Counted from the first letter of the stretch, positions 8,182 through 15,566 are shown. The stretch: 39,686 nucleotides of DNA from an uncultured Oscillospiraceae bacterium (GCA_900540535.1 UQGM01000022.1:1-39686); one strand, 5' to 3'. Notes: generated by a model from the sequence alone, not told the origin. Numbers and translations: made by a program.

Positions 8182-9034
8182 TATAAATTATCCTTTCATT
8201 TAAGATTTCTTGTGGATCAAAACCATGAAACAGTGTGAGCTGAACGCAGGATCGGGCAAGCTCGGTGGTGTCGTAATTGGAGATCAAGAGTTCGGGGTAC
8301 TGCTTTCCGTTATCGTATCTCTGTGCGATATTGGAAAGCCTTGTCGTTCCCTCAATCACGATGCCGGGACGGGTATAAAGCTCTCGGATAAATTCGCAGT
8401 CGTTATAGGAAAGCAGGAATTTTCCTTTTAGAGAGAACAGTGCTTCGGCAAGTCCCTGATGGTCAAATCCATCGGCGGACACCGCTTCATAGTACTGATC
8501 CGCCTGATAATACGGAGGATCGCAGTAGAAGAAGCTCTCCGACCGGTCATACTGCGCAATGAGCTTTACGCAGTCCTTGTTCTCAACAATGACCTTCTGC
8601 AATCTGCCTGCCGCCGCTTCTATCAGGGGAAAATTGTTCCACATGGCGTGGGGCTGGCTGCCAAAGGTGGAGGTTCCGGCGGCATAGCTGTATCGGATCA
8701 GCGCATAGTAATAGGCGGCTCTGCGCACATCGGGCAAAACTGCCTGCGAATGAAGCATCTGCTTCATATATTCAAAATCAAGGCGGGAGTTGAGCAGATA
8801 CCGCAGCTCTCCGCAGAGCTTCTCCGGCTGCTCCCGCACACACCGGTACAGATTGACAAGGTTTCCGTTGAAATCATTGAACACTTCAAAATCGTTTCCG
8901 GGCGGTTTGTGAAACAGCACCCAGCCCGCGCCTCCGAACACTTCGATATATCTCTTGTAGTCCAGCGGAAAACGGGCGAGAATTTCGTCCCGAAGGGCTT
9001 TCTTACCTCCCACCCAAGCCATAAAGCTATTGAT
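8168..9034 (-). CDS. Dam-type (D12 class) N6-adenine DNA methyltransferase
   Basis: A 288-aa orphan methylase. Counting from the codon at 9034, motif X is AWVGGKKALRDEI (6-18), the SAM-binding motif I is EVFGGAGWVLF (31-41), catalytic motif IV is CDPPYY (171-176), and LLSYND lies further on. This is the full set for an alpha-class GATC-type N6-adenine methylase; the exact target cannot be read. No restriction enzyme gene is nearby, so an anti-restriction or regulatory role for the ICE is likely. The start is unusual: AAAGGAGG is followed 8 nt later by ATC at 9034, where the family usually has Met (xNSFMAW). The GTG at 9043 overlaps the ribosome binding site, and the ATG at 9022 is about 20 nt from it. 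A longer frame opening at 9124 has no ribosome binding site and runs through the structured leader. Confidence 0.88.
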   Translation of the reverse strand: MNSFMAWVGGKKALRDEILARFPLDYKRYIEVFGGAGWVLFHKPPGNDFEVFNDFNGNLVNLYRCVREQPEKLCGELRYLLNSRLDFEYMKQMLHSQAVLPDVRRAAYYYALIRYSYAAGTSTFGSQPHAMWNNFPLIEAAAGRLQKVIVENKDCVKLIAQYDRSESFFYCDPPYYQADQYYEAVSADGFDHQGLAEALFSLKGKFLLSYNDCEFIRELYTRPGIVIEGTTRLSNIAQRYDNGKQYPELLISNYDTTELARSCVQLTLFHGFDPQEILNERIIYNGTI

Positions 9035-9043
9035 GTGAGTCAC

Positions 9044-9137
9044 CTCCTTTGCGGAGGCGTCTGCGTGTATGAATTTCCGCAGAAAACAAACGAGGCCGTT
9101 TTCCATGTACGAAATTTCATACACGCAAAACGACCTC
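9044..9137 (-). promoter_or_regulatory. Structured leader of the adenine methylase gene (pseudoknot-like plus SD hairpin)
   Basis: Between the DUF3789 gene and dam the minus-strand RNA has four arms in the order B1 (9137-9127), A1 (9126-9111), B2 (9102-9092), A2 (9078-9063). B1 pairs with B2 (11 bp, one G-U). A1 pairs with A2 (16 positions, one A-A mismatch, one G-U). The interleaved order is that of an H-type pseudoknot, or of mutually exclusive stems. Next comes CCTCC-GCAAA-GGAGG (9058-9044), which can hide the ribosome binding site. TGCGGA inside the A2 side can instead pair with TCCGCA and open that hairpin. Read from the sequence; the regulatory function is inferred. Confidence 0.6.
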
Positions 9138-9143
9138 TTTGGT

Positions 9144-9281
9144 TTAATCTTTGTTATTCAGTTTTTTCCTGAGCCTGTGGATTTCCTGCTGGTATTTGCT
9201 GACGCGGTTTACCTGCACACAGCACAAAACCGCACAGGCAATACAGCCGCCGAGTAAAAGACCGATGACAAAGTTCAGCAT
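9144..9281 (-). CDS. DUF3789-type small membrane peptide (45 aa)
   Basis: A 45-aa gene. It starts MLNFVIGLLLGG, continues as one hydrophobic Cys-rich helix (CIACAVLCCVQV) and ends in a basic polar tail (YQQEIHRLRKKLNNKD). Size, start and helix-plus-charged-tail layout match DUF3789 peptides, which are regularly found in Firmicute ICEs near methylase genes. The ATG overlaps the TGA of the upstream LPD28 gene by 7 nt; GAGGTG at about 9289-9294 is the ribosome binding site. Function unknown; it is probably membrane-inserted. Confidence 0.72.
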   Translation of the reverse strand: MLNFVIGLLLGGCIACAVLCCVQVNRVSKYQQEIHRLRKKLNNKD

Positions 9282-10324
9282 AGCTTCATCACCTCGCTTT
9301 CCTGCGGAGCATCGGATTTCAGAAATTCTCCAAGCGTTTGTTCTCCGCCGGTAAAATTCGGCTCGGTATCCTCGGTAAAGGAGATATATCCCTGTTTTCC
9401 GAAATCAATCGGCTCTTTGGTGATAACCGAGCCGCCGTGATTGACGCCCACCCTTGGTTCAACCGAACAGAAGCGGCCGCTGTCATCGCTGTGGCACAGA
9501 TGGTAGCAGTACAGCCCTTGAGGGATATCTGCGTCCGTCAGGCGGGCGTTGGTAAACAGAGCAGGCTTGCCAAGCAGTTCGATCTGTTGGTATTCCTCAA
9601 GCTCCAAATGGATATATTTTGTTCCTTCGGCGTTCAGGCATAAATCCAAATCAAGTGGATCATAGTCCCACAGCTTACAGGCAAATTCAACCGCCTCCGC
9701 TTCGCTTTCGGGGCAGTATTCCTCAATCCGTTCTCCGTTTTGATAGCTGCAGCGGCCGCAGTTTTGTCCGATATCCTCGTCTGCCCATTCATGCTCCAGC
9801 CTAATATCGGGGAACATCTGCGTCAGCTTTTCGAGAATGGGATGCGGCGCAGACCATGCCGTTTGGAAACACAGTGTGTCGCCGTCATGGTAGTCGATGG
9901 TATCCTCACTATATCCATAGGCATTCCATTTGGTTCCCCAATTCGAGATGCACCAATCGTACCATGTCGGCGCGCCGAAGTCACGGATATTGCGCCATGC
10001 GGCTTTGCCAAGCTCCCATTCGTCACGCCTGATATCTGTCCGCTGGCGCAGGAAGATTTCTTCGCTTTCCACAGGAATATTTCGCAGCTTTTCCATATTC
10101 ATGGTACCGGCGAGTGTATACACATCGATAAAATCCCGATAGGCTTTCAGTCCTCGGTCAGTTCGGCTGCCTGCCTCAATATCAAGACTTTTTGACATGG
10201 GGACGATCTTGTTAAAATCTACCGATCCGATACCATGTTCATCGGATTTGATTGTTTCCAGCATTGACCGGATTTTTTTAGGATCGCCTTGCAGCGATAT
10301 ATGGTTTACAATATGATTCGGCAT
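9275..10324 (-). CDS. LPD28-containing ICE protein with API92-like N-terminus
   Basis: A 349-aa soluble protein. The N-terminus (MPNHIVNHISLQGDPKKIRS, then DFNKIVPMSKSLD) matches the ferredoxin-like fold shared by API92/DUF1281-type mobile-element proteins. The middle (WYDWCISNWGTKWNAYGYSE, FQTAWSAPHPILEKL) is the second half of that fold. Residues about 245-310 (GKPALFTNARLTDADIPQGL, YCYHLCHSDD) look like large polyvalent-protein domain LPD28. Such proteins are thought to be delivered with DNA during conjugation or to act against host defences, but no activity is proven. The ATG abuts the TAA of the cytosine methylase gene. Confidence 0.72.
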   Translation of the reverse strand: MPNHIVNHISLQGDPKKIRSMLETIKSDEHGIGSVDFNKIVPMSKSLDIEAGSRTDRGLKAYRDFIDVYTLAGTMNMEKLRNIPVESEEIFLRQRTDIRRDEWELGKAAWRNIRDFGAPTWYDWCISNWGTKWNAYGYSEDTIDYHDGDTLCFQTAWSAPHPILEKLTQMFPDIRLEHEWADEDIGQNCGRCSYQNGERIEEYCPESEAEAVEFACKLWDYDPLDLDLCLNAEGTKYIHLELEEYQQIELLGKPALFTNARLTDADIPQGLYCYHLCHSDDSGRFCSVEPRVGVNHGGSVITKEPIDFGKQGYISFTEDTEPNFTGGEQTLGEFLKSDAPQESEVMKLC

Positions 10325-11431
10325 TTATTTCTTCTCCTGTTCATAGTAAATTTCTTTGATTTTCTGTCCGATAGCAGAAATGACGGGAACACTCACTGCG
10401 TTGCTCGCCATCTTATACAGCCGACCGTCTGAGAGACCTGTTGCGGCCGCTTTATTAAATTGCTCATCGGTAAAGCCCTGCAGGCGCCAGCATTCAATCG
10501 GCATGAGCTTTCGGATTCTGCCTTTGTGCCACACGCCGTGCCGATCCTGTGCCGTGATAGTGAACATCGGTTCATTGGGTTCTTTTACTCTGCGCCCTTG
10601 CTGCCTGACTTTTTCCCTGTCGGGTGTGAGGATCGCTCTCGGCTCATCCGTTACAAGAACGGCGGAATGCTCGCCTCTGTGATTGCTGACTCCGCTGTCC
10701 TGTCTTGCGGTGATACAGCGGGCGTGGTCGGTGATGATGGGATTGGCATTCATATCTATGAAGTATAGCCCTGTCTTACCACCCCAGCCGCCGCTGCCTG
10801 CACACTGCGTACAGGCTACTCCGTTTGTTTCATAGACTCTTTGTCCCTGCGGGCCTGAGATAAGTTCTTTAAGATTTTCCGCATTGCCGCAGGTGAGAGG
10901 AAATATTTCTCCGGTACCTCGTCCTCTAAGACCTGCGACAATATACAGCCGCCTTCGCTGCTGCGGGACTCCGAAATTTGCGCTGTTATGCACACACCAT
11001 TCGAGATCATACCCCAGCTCAGTAAGCGTGGAGAAGATGGTAGTAAGCGTCCTGCCGCCGTCATGCGATAACAAACCGGGGACATTTTCCAGGAGAAGAT
11101 ATGCAGGCCGTTTCGCCTCAGCGATTCGGGCAACCTCAAAGAAGAGAGTTCCTCTTGTATCGTCTGCAAATCCGAGCCGTTTTCCGGCAACCGAGAAGCT
11201 TTGGCATGGAAAGCCCGCACAGATGAGATCGATGTCGGGCAGGTCATTTGGGTTGATGGTTTTTGCGTCTTCAAAATACAGTTCTCCTTTTGGATTGTAG
11301 ATAGCGTTATATGCCTGATTTGCATATTTATCTATCTCGCAGTGACCGATACATTTGTAGCCGCCGACCGCTTCCAGTCCTGAACGGAAACCGCCGATCC
11401 CTGCAAACATATCAAAAAATCGGATTGCCAT
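10325..11431 (-). CDS. C5-cytosine DNA methyltransferase (Dcm family)
   Basis: A 368-aa orphan methylase with all hallmark motifs: I, FDMFAGIGGFRSGLE (6-20); IV, AGFPCQSFSVAG with nucleophile Cys76; VI, LLLENVPGLL (115-117 ENV); VIII, GVPQQRRRLYIV (158-162); and a C-terminal motif X region (MASNAVSVPVISAIG). The target-recognition region lies between about 190 and 310. No cognate endonuclease is seen, so it probably protects the ICE from host restriction or marks its DNA. It is directly followed by the LPD28 gene (TAA then ATG). Confidence 0.93.
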   Translation of the reverse strand: MAIRFFDMFAGIGGFRSGLEAVGGYKCIGHCEIDKYANQAYNAIYNPKGELYFEDAKTINPNDLPDIDLICAGFPCQSFSVAGKRLGFADDTRGTLFFEVARIAEAKRPAYLLLENVPGLLSHDGGRTLTTIFSTLTELGYDLEWCVHNSANFGVPQQRRRLYIVAGLRGRGTGEIFPLTCGNAENLKELISGPQGQRVYETNGVACTQCAGSGGWGGKTGLYFIDMNANPIITDHARCITARQDSGVSNHRGEHSAVLVTDEPRAILTPDREKVRQQGRRVKEPNEPMFTITAQDRHGVWHKGRIRKLMPIECWRLQGFTDEQFNKAAATGLSDGRLYKMASNAVSVPVISAIGQKIKEIYYEQEKK

Positions 11432-11470
11432 AGCGAATCCGACCGTTTCCTATTTATTTTCCGCTGCACC

Positions 11471-12307
11471 TCACATTCCGAAAACGGGAGCGTTATCTTC
11501 TTCGTCACTCTGCGGTAAAGCCATCTGTGTGAAGCATTCGGAATTGTAATAAAATGCGCCGTCTGCTTCAATAAACCGTTCACCGTAATTCTCTGAAACA
11601 AGCTGTCTTTTCATTTGTTGGGACATCTCATTTATAATATCAGCTTTATCGGTGTTCTCATCGTAGATGAAATCAAAAAAATCATCAAAGCTGTCGAACC
11701 TAAAGATATTCCTTTCGTATAACTCATCCTCTGACATTTCTGTCAATTGTCTTTTCTGACTGTCCTTTTCTTCTGCAAGTTCCTGATCGGTGAGCCTGCG
11801 GAAACTGTCCTCGCCGGAGACGATGCCAAGCTGTCTGCCGTTATCAAAATGACAGTGCAGCGTCCCCATATCATCGACAACTGCGACCGTACCTCTTGTG
11901 TTCGGCTCGATGGGGCGGGGATCATCGCCCATCTGCAAAAGCATGATGCGTGTGCCGGGCGGGTAGTTGTCCTTCATACGCTGTGCAAAGCGCCGTTCTG
12001 CTTCAAATTTGTTCATATTCTGTTCCTCCGTTTCATTTGTTTTATCAATATCATTTGTGCCGTCAATTTCCATCTGCATCGGGATCAACACCTTGAGCAG
12101 CTTTTCCCGGTATTCCATATCTGAAATTTTATCAATGTAGATACCGAAGGTATTGAGAAAAGGAGTACCGTCCCTTTCTGTAATCACAAGATCACCGTAT
12201 TGTCCGTGTGTACAGATAAAGTTTGCAACTTCCTGAATATTGTGCAATCGTGTTCGTCCTGCAAGCGAGTGCCCGATCAGCAGCGGATATTTTTCTTCTA
12301 CAGTCAT
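11471..12307 (-). CDS. DUF4314 domain ICE protein
   Basis: A 278-aa acidic protein. Residues about 113-175 form DUF4314: YPPGTRIMLLQMGDD, RPIEPNTRGTVAVVDDMGT, then LHCHFDNGRQLGIV and EDSF. The N-terminal 90 residues look like a separate small domain (EEKYPLLIGHSLAGRTRLHN) and the C-terminal third is acidic and helical. The domain is found in Firmicute ICE and phage accessory genes with no known activity; the core resembles a small beta-barrel. An internal ATG (MNKFEAERRFAQRM) could be a second start and make a shorter DUF4314 product. Start ATG 12307 has GGGGGAA upstream. Confidence 0.75.
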   Translation of the reverse strand: MTVEEKYPLLIGHSLAGRTRLHNIQEVANFICTHGQYGDLVITERDGTPFLNTFGIYIDKISDMEYREKLLKVLIPMQMEIDGTNDIDKTNETEEQNMNKFEAERRFAQRMKDNYPPGTRIMLLQMGDDPRPIEPNTRGTVAVVDDMGTLHCHFDNGRQLGIVSGEDSFRRLTDQELAEEKDSQKRQLTEMSEDELYERNIFRFDSFDDFFDFIYDENTDKADIINEMSQQMKRQLVSENYGERFIEADGAFYYNSECFTQMALPQSDEEDNAPVFGM

Positions 12308-12310
12308 ATC

Positions 12311-13174
12311 TCACATTCCCCCTAACTGCTGTTCTTCAAAGCTATGATTTTCAGACATTCGCTGCCGGAAATCCGTTTCGTTTTCCATGAAGTAATCATT
12401 GCCGCTATGCCAGAAGGATACATAAATATCTCCGTCATCGGTTTTGATTCCACGCTGTTCCAGACCTTCTCCAAAGCCATCCGCCGCCTGACCGGTCAGC
12501 TCATCGATCCATTCTTTTTCTTCTTCGGGGGAAAAGGGTTCCCGAAGCCCGGTGCGGATTACACCGTACAGTTCGCCGCCGACTTCCTGCACATCCCAAA
12601 CAGCAGAGACGAGCTTGGCTTTTGCACCTGCGCTGCCGTCAAAATAGTCAGCCATATTGTGAAGGTCACGATCCTGTTCGCGCTTTACAAGTTCACGGAT
12701 TGCATCCTCATTGGCAATGCCGTAACCGTTGTCTACCTCAAAGCAATCTCCGTATTCTTCATCGGTCATGTGAATTTGGAGGGGACAGTAATAGTTAACA
12801 GTTACACCAATTAATCCCTCGGTCATGGCTTTGATATCTGCCATTAATGCCTGCGGGGAGTAATACTGACCATGAACTATATGCTGTTTGAGTTCTTCAG
12901 AAATTTCCGGTCTGGCGTTTTCCACCATATACGCGCACAGGTTAGCGTCCTCCAATGAATGAGACGGCTTGAACAGCACCGCCAAGTTATTGCCTATATC
13001 CGAATCGGCAAAGAGCTTTACTTGAATGGCGCTGTCCTCATCGTCTTTAATGGGAATGTCACGCAAGCGGATGCGGACGCCGATCTGCGACAGGTCATAC
13101 TGTAGGGTGAAGGGATCATCGGGAAGTTTCAGGACGGCTGTTTGATCTCCGTTTTGAATCAGTGCATTAATCAT
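12311..13174 (-). CDS. ICE accessory protein (DUF6329-like, possible antirestriction role)
   Basis: A 287-aa acidic protein with no membrane segments. It begins MINALIQNGDQTAVLKLPDD and ends with DDGDIYVSFWHSGNDYFMEN. This C-terminal pattern, together with KLVSAVWDVQEVGGELYGV, recurs in ICE proteins that sit beside DUF4314 genes. I recall these as DUF6329, sometimes annotated as antirestriction-like, but I cannot confirm the number. The ATG overlaps the stop of the upstream Cys-rich gene by 8 nt and GGAGGTG precedes it. Only 3 nt separate its stop from the DUF4314 gene, consistent with one operon. Function unknown. Confidence 0.68.
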   Translation of the reverse strand: MINALIQNGDQTAVLKLPDDPFTLQYDLSQIGVRIRLRDIPIKDDEDSAIQVKLFADSDIGNNLAVLFKPSHSLEDANLCAYMVENARPEISEELKQHIVHGQYYSPQALMADIKAMTEGLIGVTVNYYCPLQIHMTDEEYGDCFEVDNGYGIANEDAIRELVKREQDRDLHNMADYFDGSAGAKAKLVSAVWDVQEVGGELYGVIRTGLREPFSPEEEKEWIDELTGQAADGFGEGLEQRGIKTDDGDIYVSFWHSGNDYFMENETDFRQRMSENHSFEEQQLGGM

Positions 13175-13859
13175 AGCGCACCTCCGTATTATTTAAGACT
13201 GCAGTACCAAAGCGGGCGATAGCTGCCGCCTGCACAATCAGACGGAAGGCGTTGTCGGAGACGATGCCGTTGTCCGCCAGCTCGTACAGCGATATTTGTT
13301 TTTCGCCGGTCTGCAGTTCCTTAACTGCTTTCCATAGGGCGTAGCTGTCTGTGGAAACATTTCCGAGACGGACGCTTTTTAAATCCACTTTTCCGTTTGG
13401 AGTGAATAGGTGTTTTGTTTTTATCCACAGAGTATGGTCGGCAGTCAGCAGATACAAAACAGCGAGAGTCTTTTTGCCGGGCTTTCGCATAGATAATCGC
13501 TCGGTTTCAAAAATCTGCTTATGCCGGTTGTTTTGAAATATCATGGTTGCATCATCCTTTCGGTGGTATATTTGTGACAGGCGTTTTTGAAACGCTGTAT
13601 TGTGGGTATCTTTGAAAACAGCTTTTACCGCATCGTCAATAGTAGCCGCGCCGCATCCAAGCCGGATATCCAACACAGGACAGAGCGTCAAGGTACATCC
13701 ATTCTTTTTTCTGTAGTAGAGACAAAGTCTGCAATCGCAGTCTTTCTTGGTGTATTGATACAATCTGCGAAACCGACCTCCGCCTTTCTGTGTGCCGTAG
13801 GGCAGTTTTTTCATGATCGCCTCCATACTGTTGAGGGCGGGGGTATTAGTAAAGTACAT
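13167..13859 (-). CDS. Cys-rich ICE protein, first gene of the element operon in view
   Basis: A 230-aa basic protein. The N-terminal third carries a cysteine cluster (KKDCDCRLCLYYRKKNGC, then CPVLDIRLGCG) that could bind zinc. The remainder is helical with Lys/Arg-rich stretches. Similar Cys-rich proteins commonly open the accessory block of Firmicute ICEs. The start at 13859 was chosen because AAAGGAG sits 8 nt upstream; the frame extends to 13943, but that extension would translate a terminator hairpin (13891-13918). Function unknown; nucleic-acid binding is a guess from charge and cysteines. Confidence 0.7.
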   Translation of the reverse strand: MYFTNTPALNSMEAIMKKLPYGTQKGGGRFRRLYQYTKKDCDCRLCLYYRKKNGCTLTLCPVLDIRLGCGAATIDDAVKAVFKDTHNTAFQKRLSQIYHRKDDATMIFQNNRHKQIFETERLSMRKPGKKTLAVLYLLTADHTLWIKTKHLFTPNGKVDLKSVRLGNVSTDSYALWKAVKELQTGEKQISLYELADNGIVSDNAFRLIVQAAAIARFGTAVLNNTEVRYD

Positions 13860-13884
13860 TTTGTCAGCTCCTTTTCTTGAAATG

Positions 13885-13918
13885 AAAAAAGCCCGAAGTC
13901 TTTTGCAAAACTTCGGGC
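13885..13918 (-). terminator. Terminator-like hairpin in the leader of the ICE operon
   Basis: On the minus strand, GCCCGAAGT pairs with ACTTCGGGC (9 bp) around a 10-nt loop and is followed by six T (13890-13885). It lies 26 bp upstream of the first start codon of the cluster. It is either an attenuator of that operon or the end of an upstream transcript. Confidence 0.7.
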
Positions 13919-13925
13919 AGTGAAA

Positions 13926-13968
13926 CGCAAAAACGGCATACAAGTTTTTGGTGACTTGTCTGCCGTTT
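13926..13968 (-). terminator. Second hairpin with T-run upstream of the ICE operon
   Basis: AAACGGCA-x-ACAAGT pairs with ACTTGT-x-TGCCGTTT (about 14 bp, one mismatch) around an 8-nt loop. On the minus strand the 3' arm runs into a short T tract. It is in tandem with the hairpin at 13885-13918, so two terminator-like structures precede the same operon. Confidence 0.5.
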
Positions 13969-14074
13969 GAAGCAGTTATTCTGTTTTACGGGAGTTCAAT
14001 TCTATCCGCAAAGCAAAAACAGCCGTTTTATATCTACGAATATGCGCCTTGAAATCCCGGCGTTTGGGCAGCAA

Positions 14075-14100
14075 AAAACCCCGATTTTATCGGGGTTTAT
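14075..14100 (-). terminator. Terminator of the tRNA-Ser gene
   Basis: AAACCCCGAT / ATCGGGGTTT forms a 10-bp stem with a 4-nt loop. On the minus strand it is followed by T residues (complement of the A-run at 14073-14078). It starts about 31 bp after the 3' end of the tRNA and looks like its own rho-independent terminator. Confidence 0.8.
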
Positions 14101-14130
14101 GCGGAACATATCTTTTTTATGTTCCTGTTA

Positions 14131-14223
14131 TGGCGGAGAGCAAGGGATTCGAACCCTCGAAGCCGTTTTAGCGACTTACACGATTTCCAATCGTGCTCCT
14201 TCGACCAGCTCGGACAACTCTCC
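14131..14223 (-). tRNA. tRNA-Ser (anticodon GGA)
   Basis: On the minus strand the sequence begins GGAGAGTTGTCCGAGCTGG and ends GCTCTCCGCCA, giving a 7-bp acceptor stem (GGAGAGT with GCTCTCC) and an encoded CCA end. The anticodon stem-loop is CACGATTGGAAATCGTG, with anticodon GGA. A long variable arm (TAAGTCGCTAAAACGGCTT) and T-loop GGTTCGAATCC make it a class II serine tRNA of 93 nt. It reads serine UCC/UCU codons. Its 3' end faces the ICE, as is common for tRNA-associated integration. Confidence 0.97.
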
Positions 14224-14359
14224 ATATGCTTTCAGTCAAGCGACGCTCTATATTATAATTTATTGTCCTGAAAAAATCAAGTATATTTTTAAAGTTTTTG
14301 TTTTTAACATTAATAAAATCGTATTTTATTAATCGTCTTACTGTTTCTTTCCTTTGACT

Positions 14360-14387
14360 CACCAAATTTACTCTTTTTCATACTATA
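14360..14387 (+). promoter_or_regulatory. Candidate mother-cell (sigma-E/sigma-K) promoter of cotJ
   Basis: CATACTATA at 14379-14387 fits the CATA-N3-TA minus-10 pattern of sigma-K (also close to sigma-E). An AC dinucleotide stands 16 bp upstream (14361-14362), as expected for the weak sigma-K minus-35. It lies 41 bp before the cotJA start. Known cotJ operons are mother-cell expressed, which supports the reading. Confidence 0.45.
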
Positions 14388-14427
14388 TAAAAGGGACTTG
14401 CCCAAATGTACAAAAGGAGTTGAAACC

Positions 14428-14673
14428 ATGGAAAACTTTGATAATTTCTTTAATCCCTATTTTTCGGGACTCAATAGCGCAGACAGTGACGACAACTGTG
14501 AAGAAAGTTACAGACCTACTTCTCCGCTGCCGAAAAATCCTGTTCCCGCAATGGCATATATACCTTTCCAGCAGTTTTCTCAGCCTTATTCATCACAGGA
14601 AGGCTTTAAAAAGGGAACTATCTTCCCCTGTCTGGACAAACCTTTCTTAGGTGAAGGAGGATGCGGTATATGA
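14428..14673 (+). CDS. cotJA: CotJA spore coat-associated protein
   Basis: An 81-aa protein with the CotJA signature in its second half: PAMAYIPFQQF, then Y-S-S-Q-E-G-F-K-K-GTIFPCLDKPFLGEGGC. The N-terminal 35 residues are polar and poorly conserved in the family. CotJA belongs to the inner coat of endospores and is needed with CotJC for coat deposition in Bacillus. The start at 14428 has AAAAGGAG 8 nt upstream. Its TGA overlaps the ATG of cotJB. Presence of the whole cotJABC set shows that the host forms spores or descends from a spore former. Confidence 0.93.
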   Translation: MENFDNFFNPYFSGLNSADSDDNCEESYRPTSPLPKNPVPAMAYIPFQQFSQPYSSQEGFKKGTIFPCLDKPFLGEGGCGI

Positions 14674-14921
14674 CTGACAGAGAAGCTCTTTTGAAAAAGC
14701 TGAGCATCGCTCAGTTTGCCGCATGGGAACTGCACATTTTTCTCAACACTCATCCTGACTGCCCCGAAGCAGTAAAAAAATTCAAAAAATATACAAATGA
14801 AGCACGGGCTCTTACAGAAGAATATGAAAGCCAGTACGGACCTTTATCCTCTGAACAGAGCAACGGCTCCTCATGGCTCAAAGACCCGTGGCCCTGGGAA
14901 AACGTTGGAGGTGCAAACTAA
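14670..14921 (+). CDS. cotJB: CotJB spore coat protein
   Basis: An 83-aa helical protein with the CotJB pattern: LLKKLSIAQFAAWELHIFLN, HPDCPEA, then YESQYGPLS and the C-terminal WLKDPWPWEN. The ATG at 14670 overlaps the cotJA stop and has GAAGGAGG about 9 nt upstream; the ATG at 14661 sits on the ribosome binding site. It is a coat component of unknown biochemical role. Its stop codon directly abuts the cotJC start, so all three genes are co-translated. Confidence 0.93.
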   Translation: MTDREALLKKLSIAQFAAWELHIFLNTHPDCPEAVKKFKKYTNEARALTEEYESQYGPLSSEQSNGSSWLKDPWPWENVGGAN

Positions 14922-15536
14922 ATGTGGAATTATGAGAAAAAACTTCAGTACCCTGTAAACATTAAAACGCCCAATCCTGTTTATGCAAAAATAATCATGA
15001 CCCAGTACGGCGGTCCCGACGGAGAACTGGGCGCTTCCCTCAGGTATCTCAGCCAGCGCTTTTCAATGCCTTACGCTGAGCTTAAGGGACTGCTTACAGA
15101 TATAGGTACAGAGGAACTTGCCCATCTTGAAATGATAGGCGCAATAGTTTATCAGCTTACAAGAAACCTTTCAATAGAAGATATTAAAAAAGGCGGATAT
15201 GATTCCTATTTCGTAGATCACACTACGGGTATTTATCCTGCTTCTGCCGGCGGCGTACCCTTCACCGCCTCATATCTCCAGTCAAAAGGCGATGTAATAA
15301 CAGATCTTCACGAAAACCTCGCTGCTGAACAAAAAGCACGCACCACTTATGACAACATTTTAAGACTCGTTGATGACCCCGATGTACGTGATGCCATCAA
15401 GTTCCTGCGTGCAAGAGAAGTTGTTCACTATCAGCGCTTCGGTGAAGGATTGAGACTTGCAACGGACAGACTCAATGAAAAGAATTTCTATGCCTTTAAT
15501 CCCAGCTTTGATAAATGTCCCAAAAGAAAATCCTGA
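14922..15536 (+). CDS. cotJC: CotJC, manganese-catalase-family spore coat protein
   Basis: A 204-aa protein of the Mn-catalase (ferritin-like) family. Likely metal ligands include Glu36 (GPDGELGASL), Glu66 and His69 (GTEELAHLEM), Glu138 region (NLAAEQKARTTYDNI) and Glu/His around REVVHYQRFGE. CotJC is the main protein of the cotJ operon, proposed to detoxify peroxide at the forming spore coat. Ribosome binding site GGAGGTG lies 11 nt upstream. A strong terminator follows. Complete by length (about 190-210 aa in the family). Confidence 0.93.
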   Translation: MWNYEKKLQYPVNIKTPNPVYAKIIMTQYGGPDGELGASLRYLSQRFSMPYAELKGLLTDIGTEELAHLEMIGAIVYQLTRNLSIEDIKKGGYDSYFVDHTTGIYPASAGGVPFTASYLQSKGDVITDLHENLAAEQKARTTYDNILRLVDDPDVRDAIKFLRAREVVHYQRFGEGLRLATDRLNEKNFYAFNPSFDKCPKRKS

Positions 15537-15566
15537 TAAATTCCATCATTAAATATAAATTCTTTC

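Noticed and set aside
9035..9124. N-terminal extension of the adenine methylase to the ATG at 9124
   Set aside because: It would translate the structured leader and the masked ribosome binding site, has no ribosome binding site of its own, and adds residues outside the family pattern.
8459..9172. Plus-strand frame of 237 codons opposite the adenine methylase
   Set aside because: Antisense shadow of a gene with complete methylase motifs; no ribosome binding site.
13860..13943. Extension of the Cys-rich gene to the ATG at 13943
   Set aside because: It runs through a terminator hairpin; the start at 13859 has a well-placed AAAGGAG.
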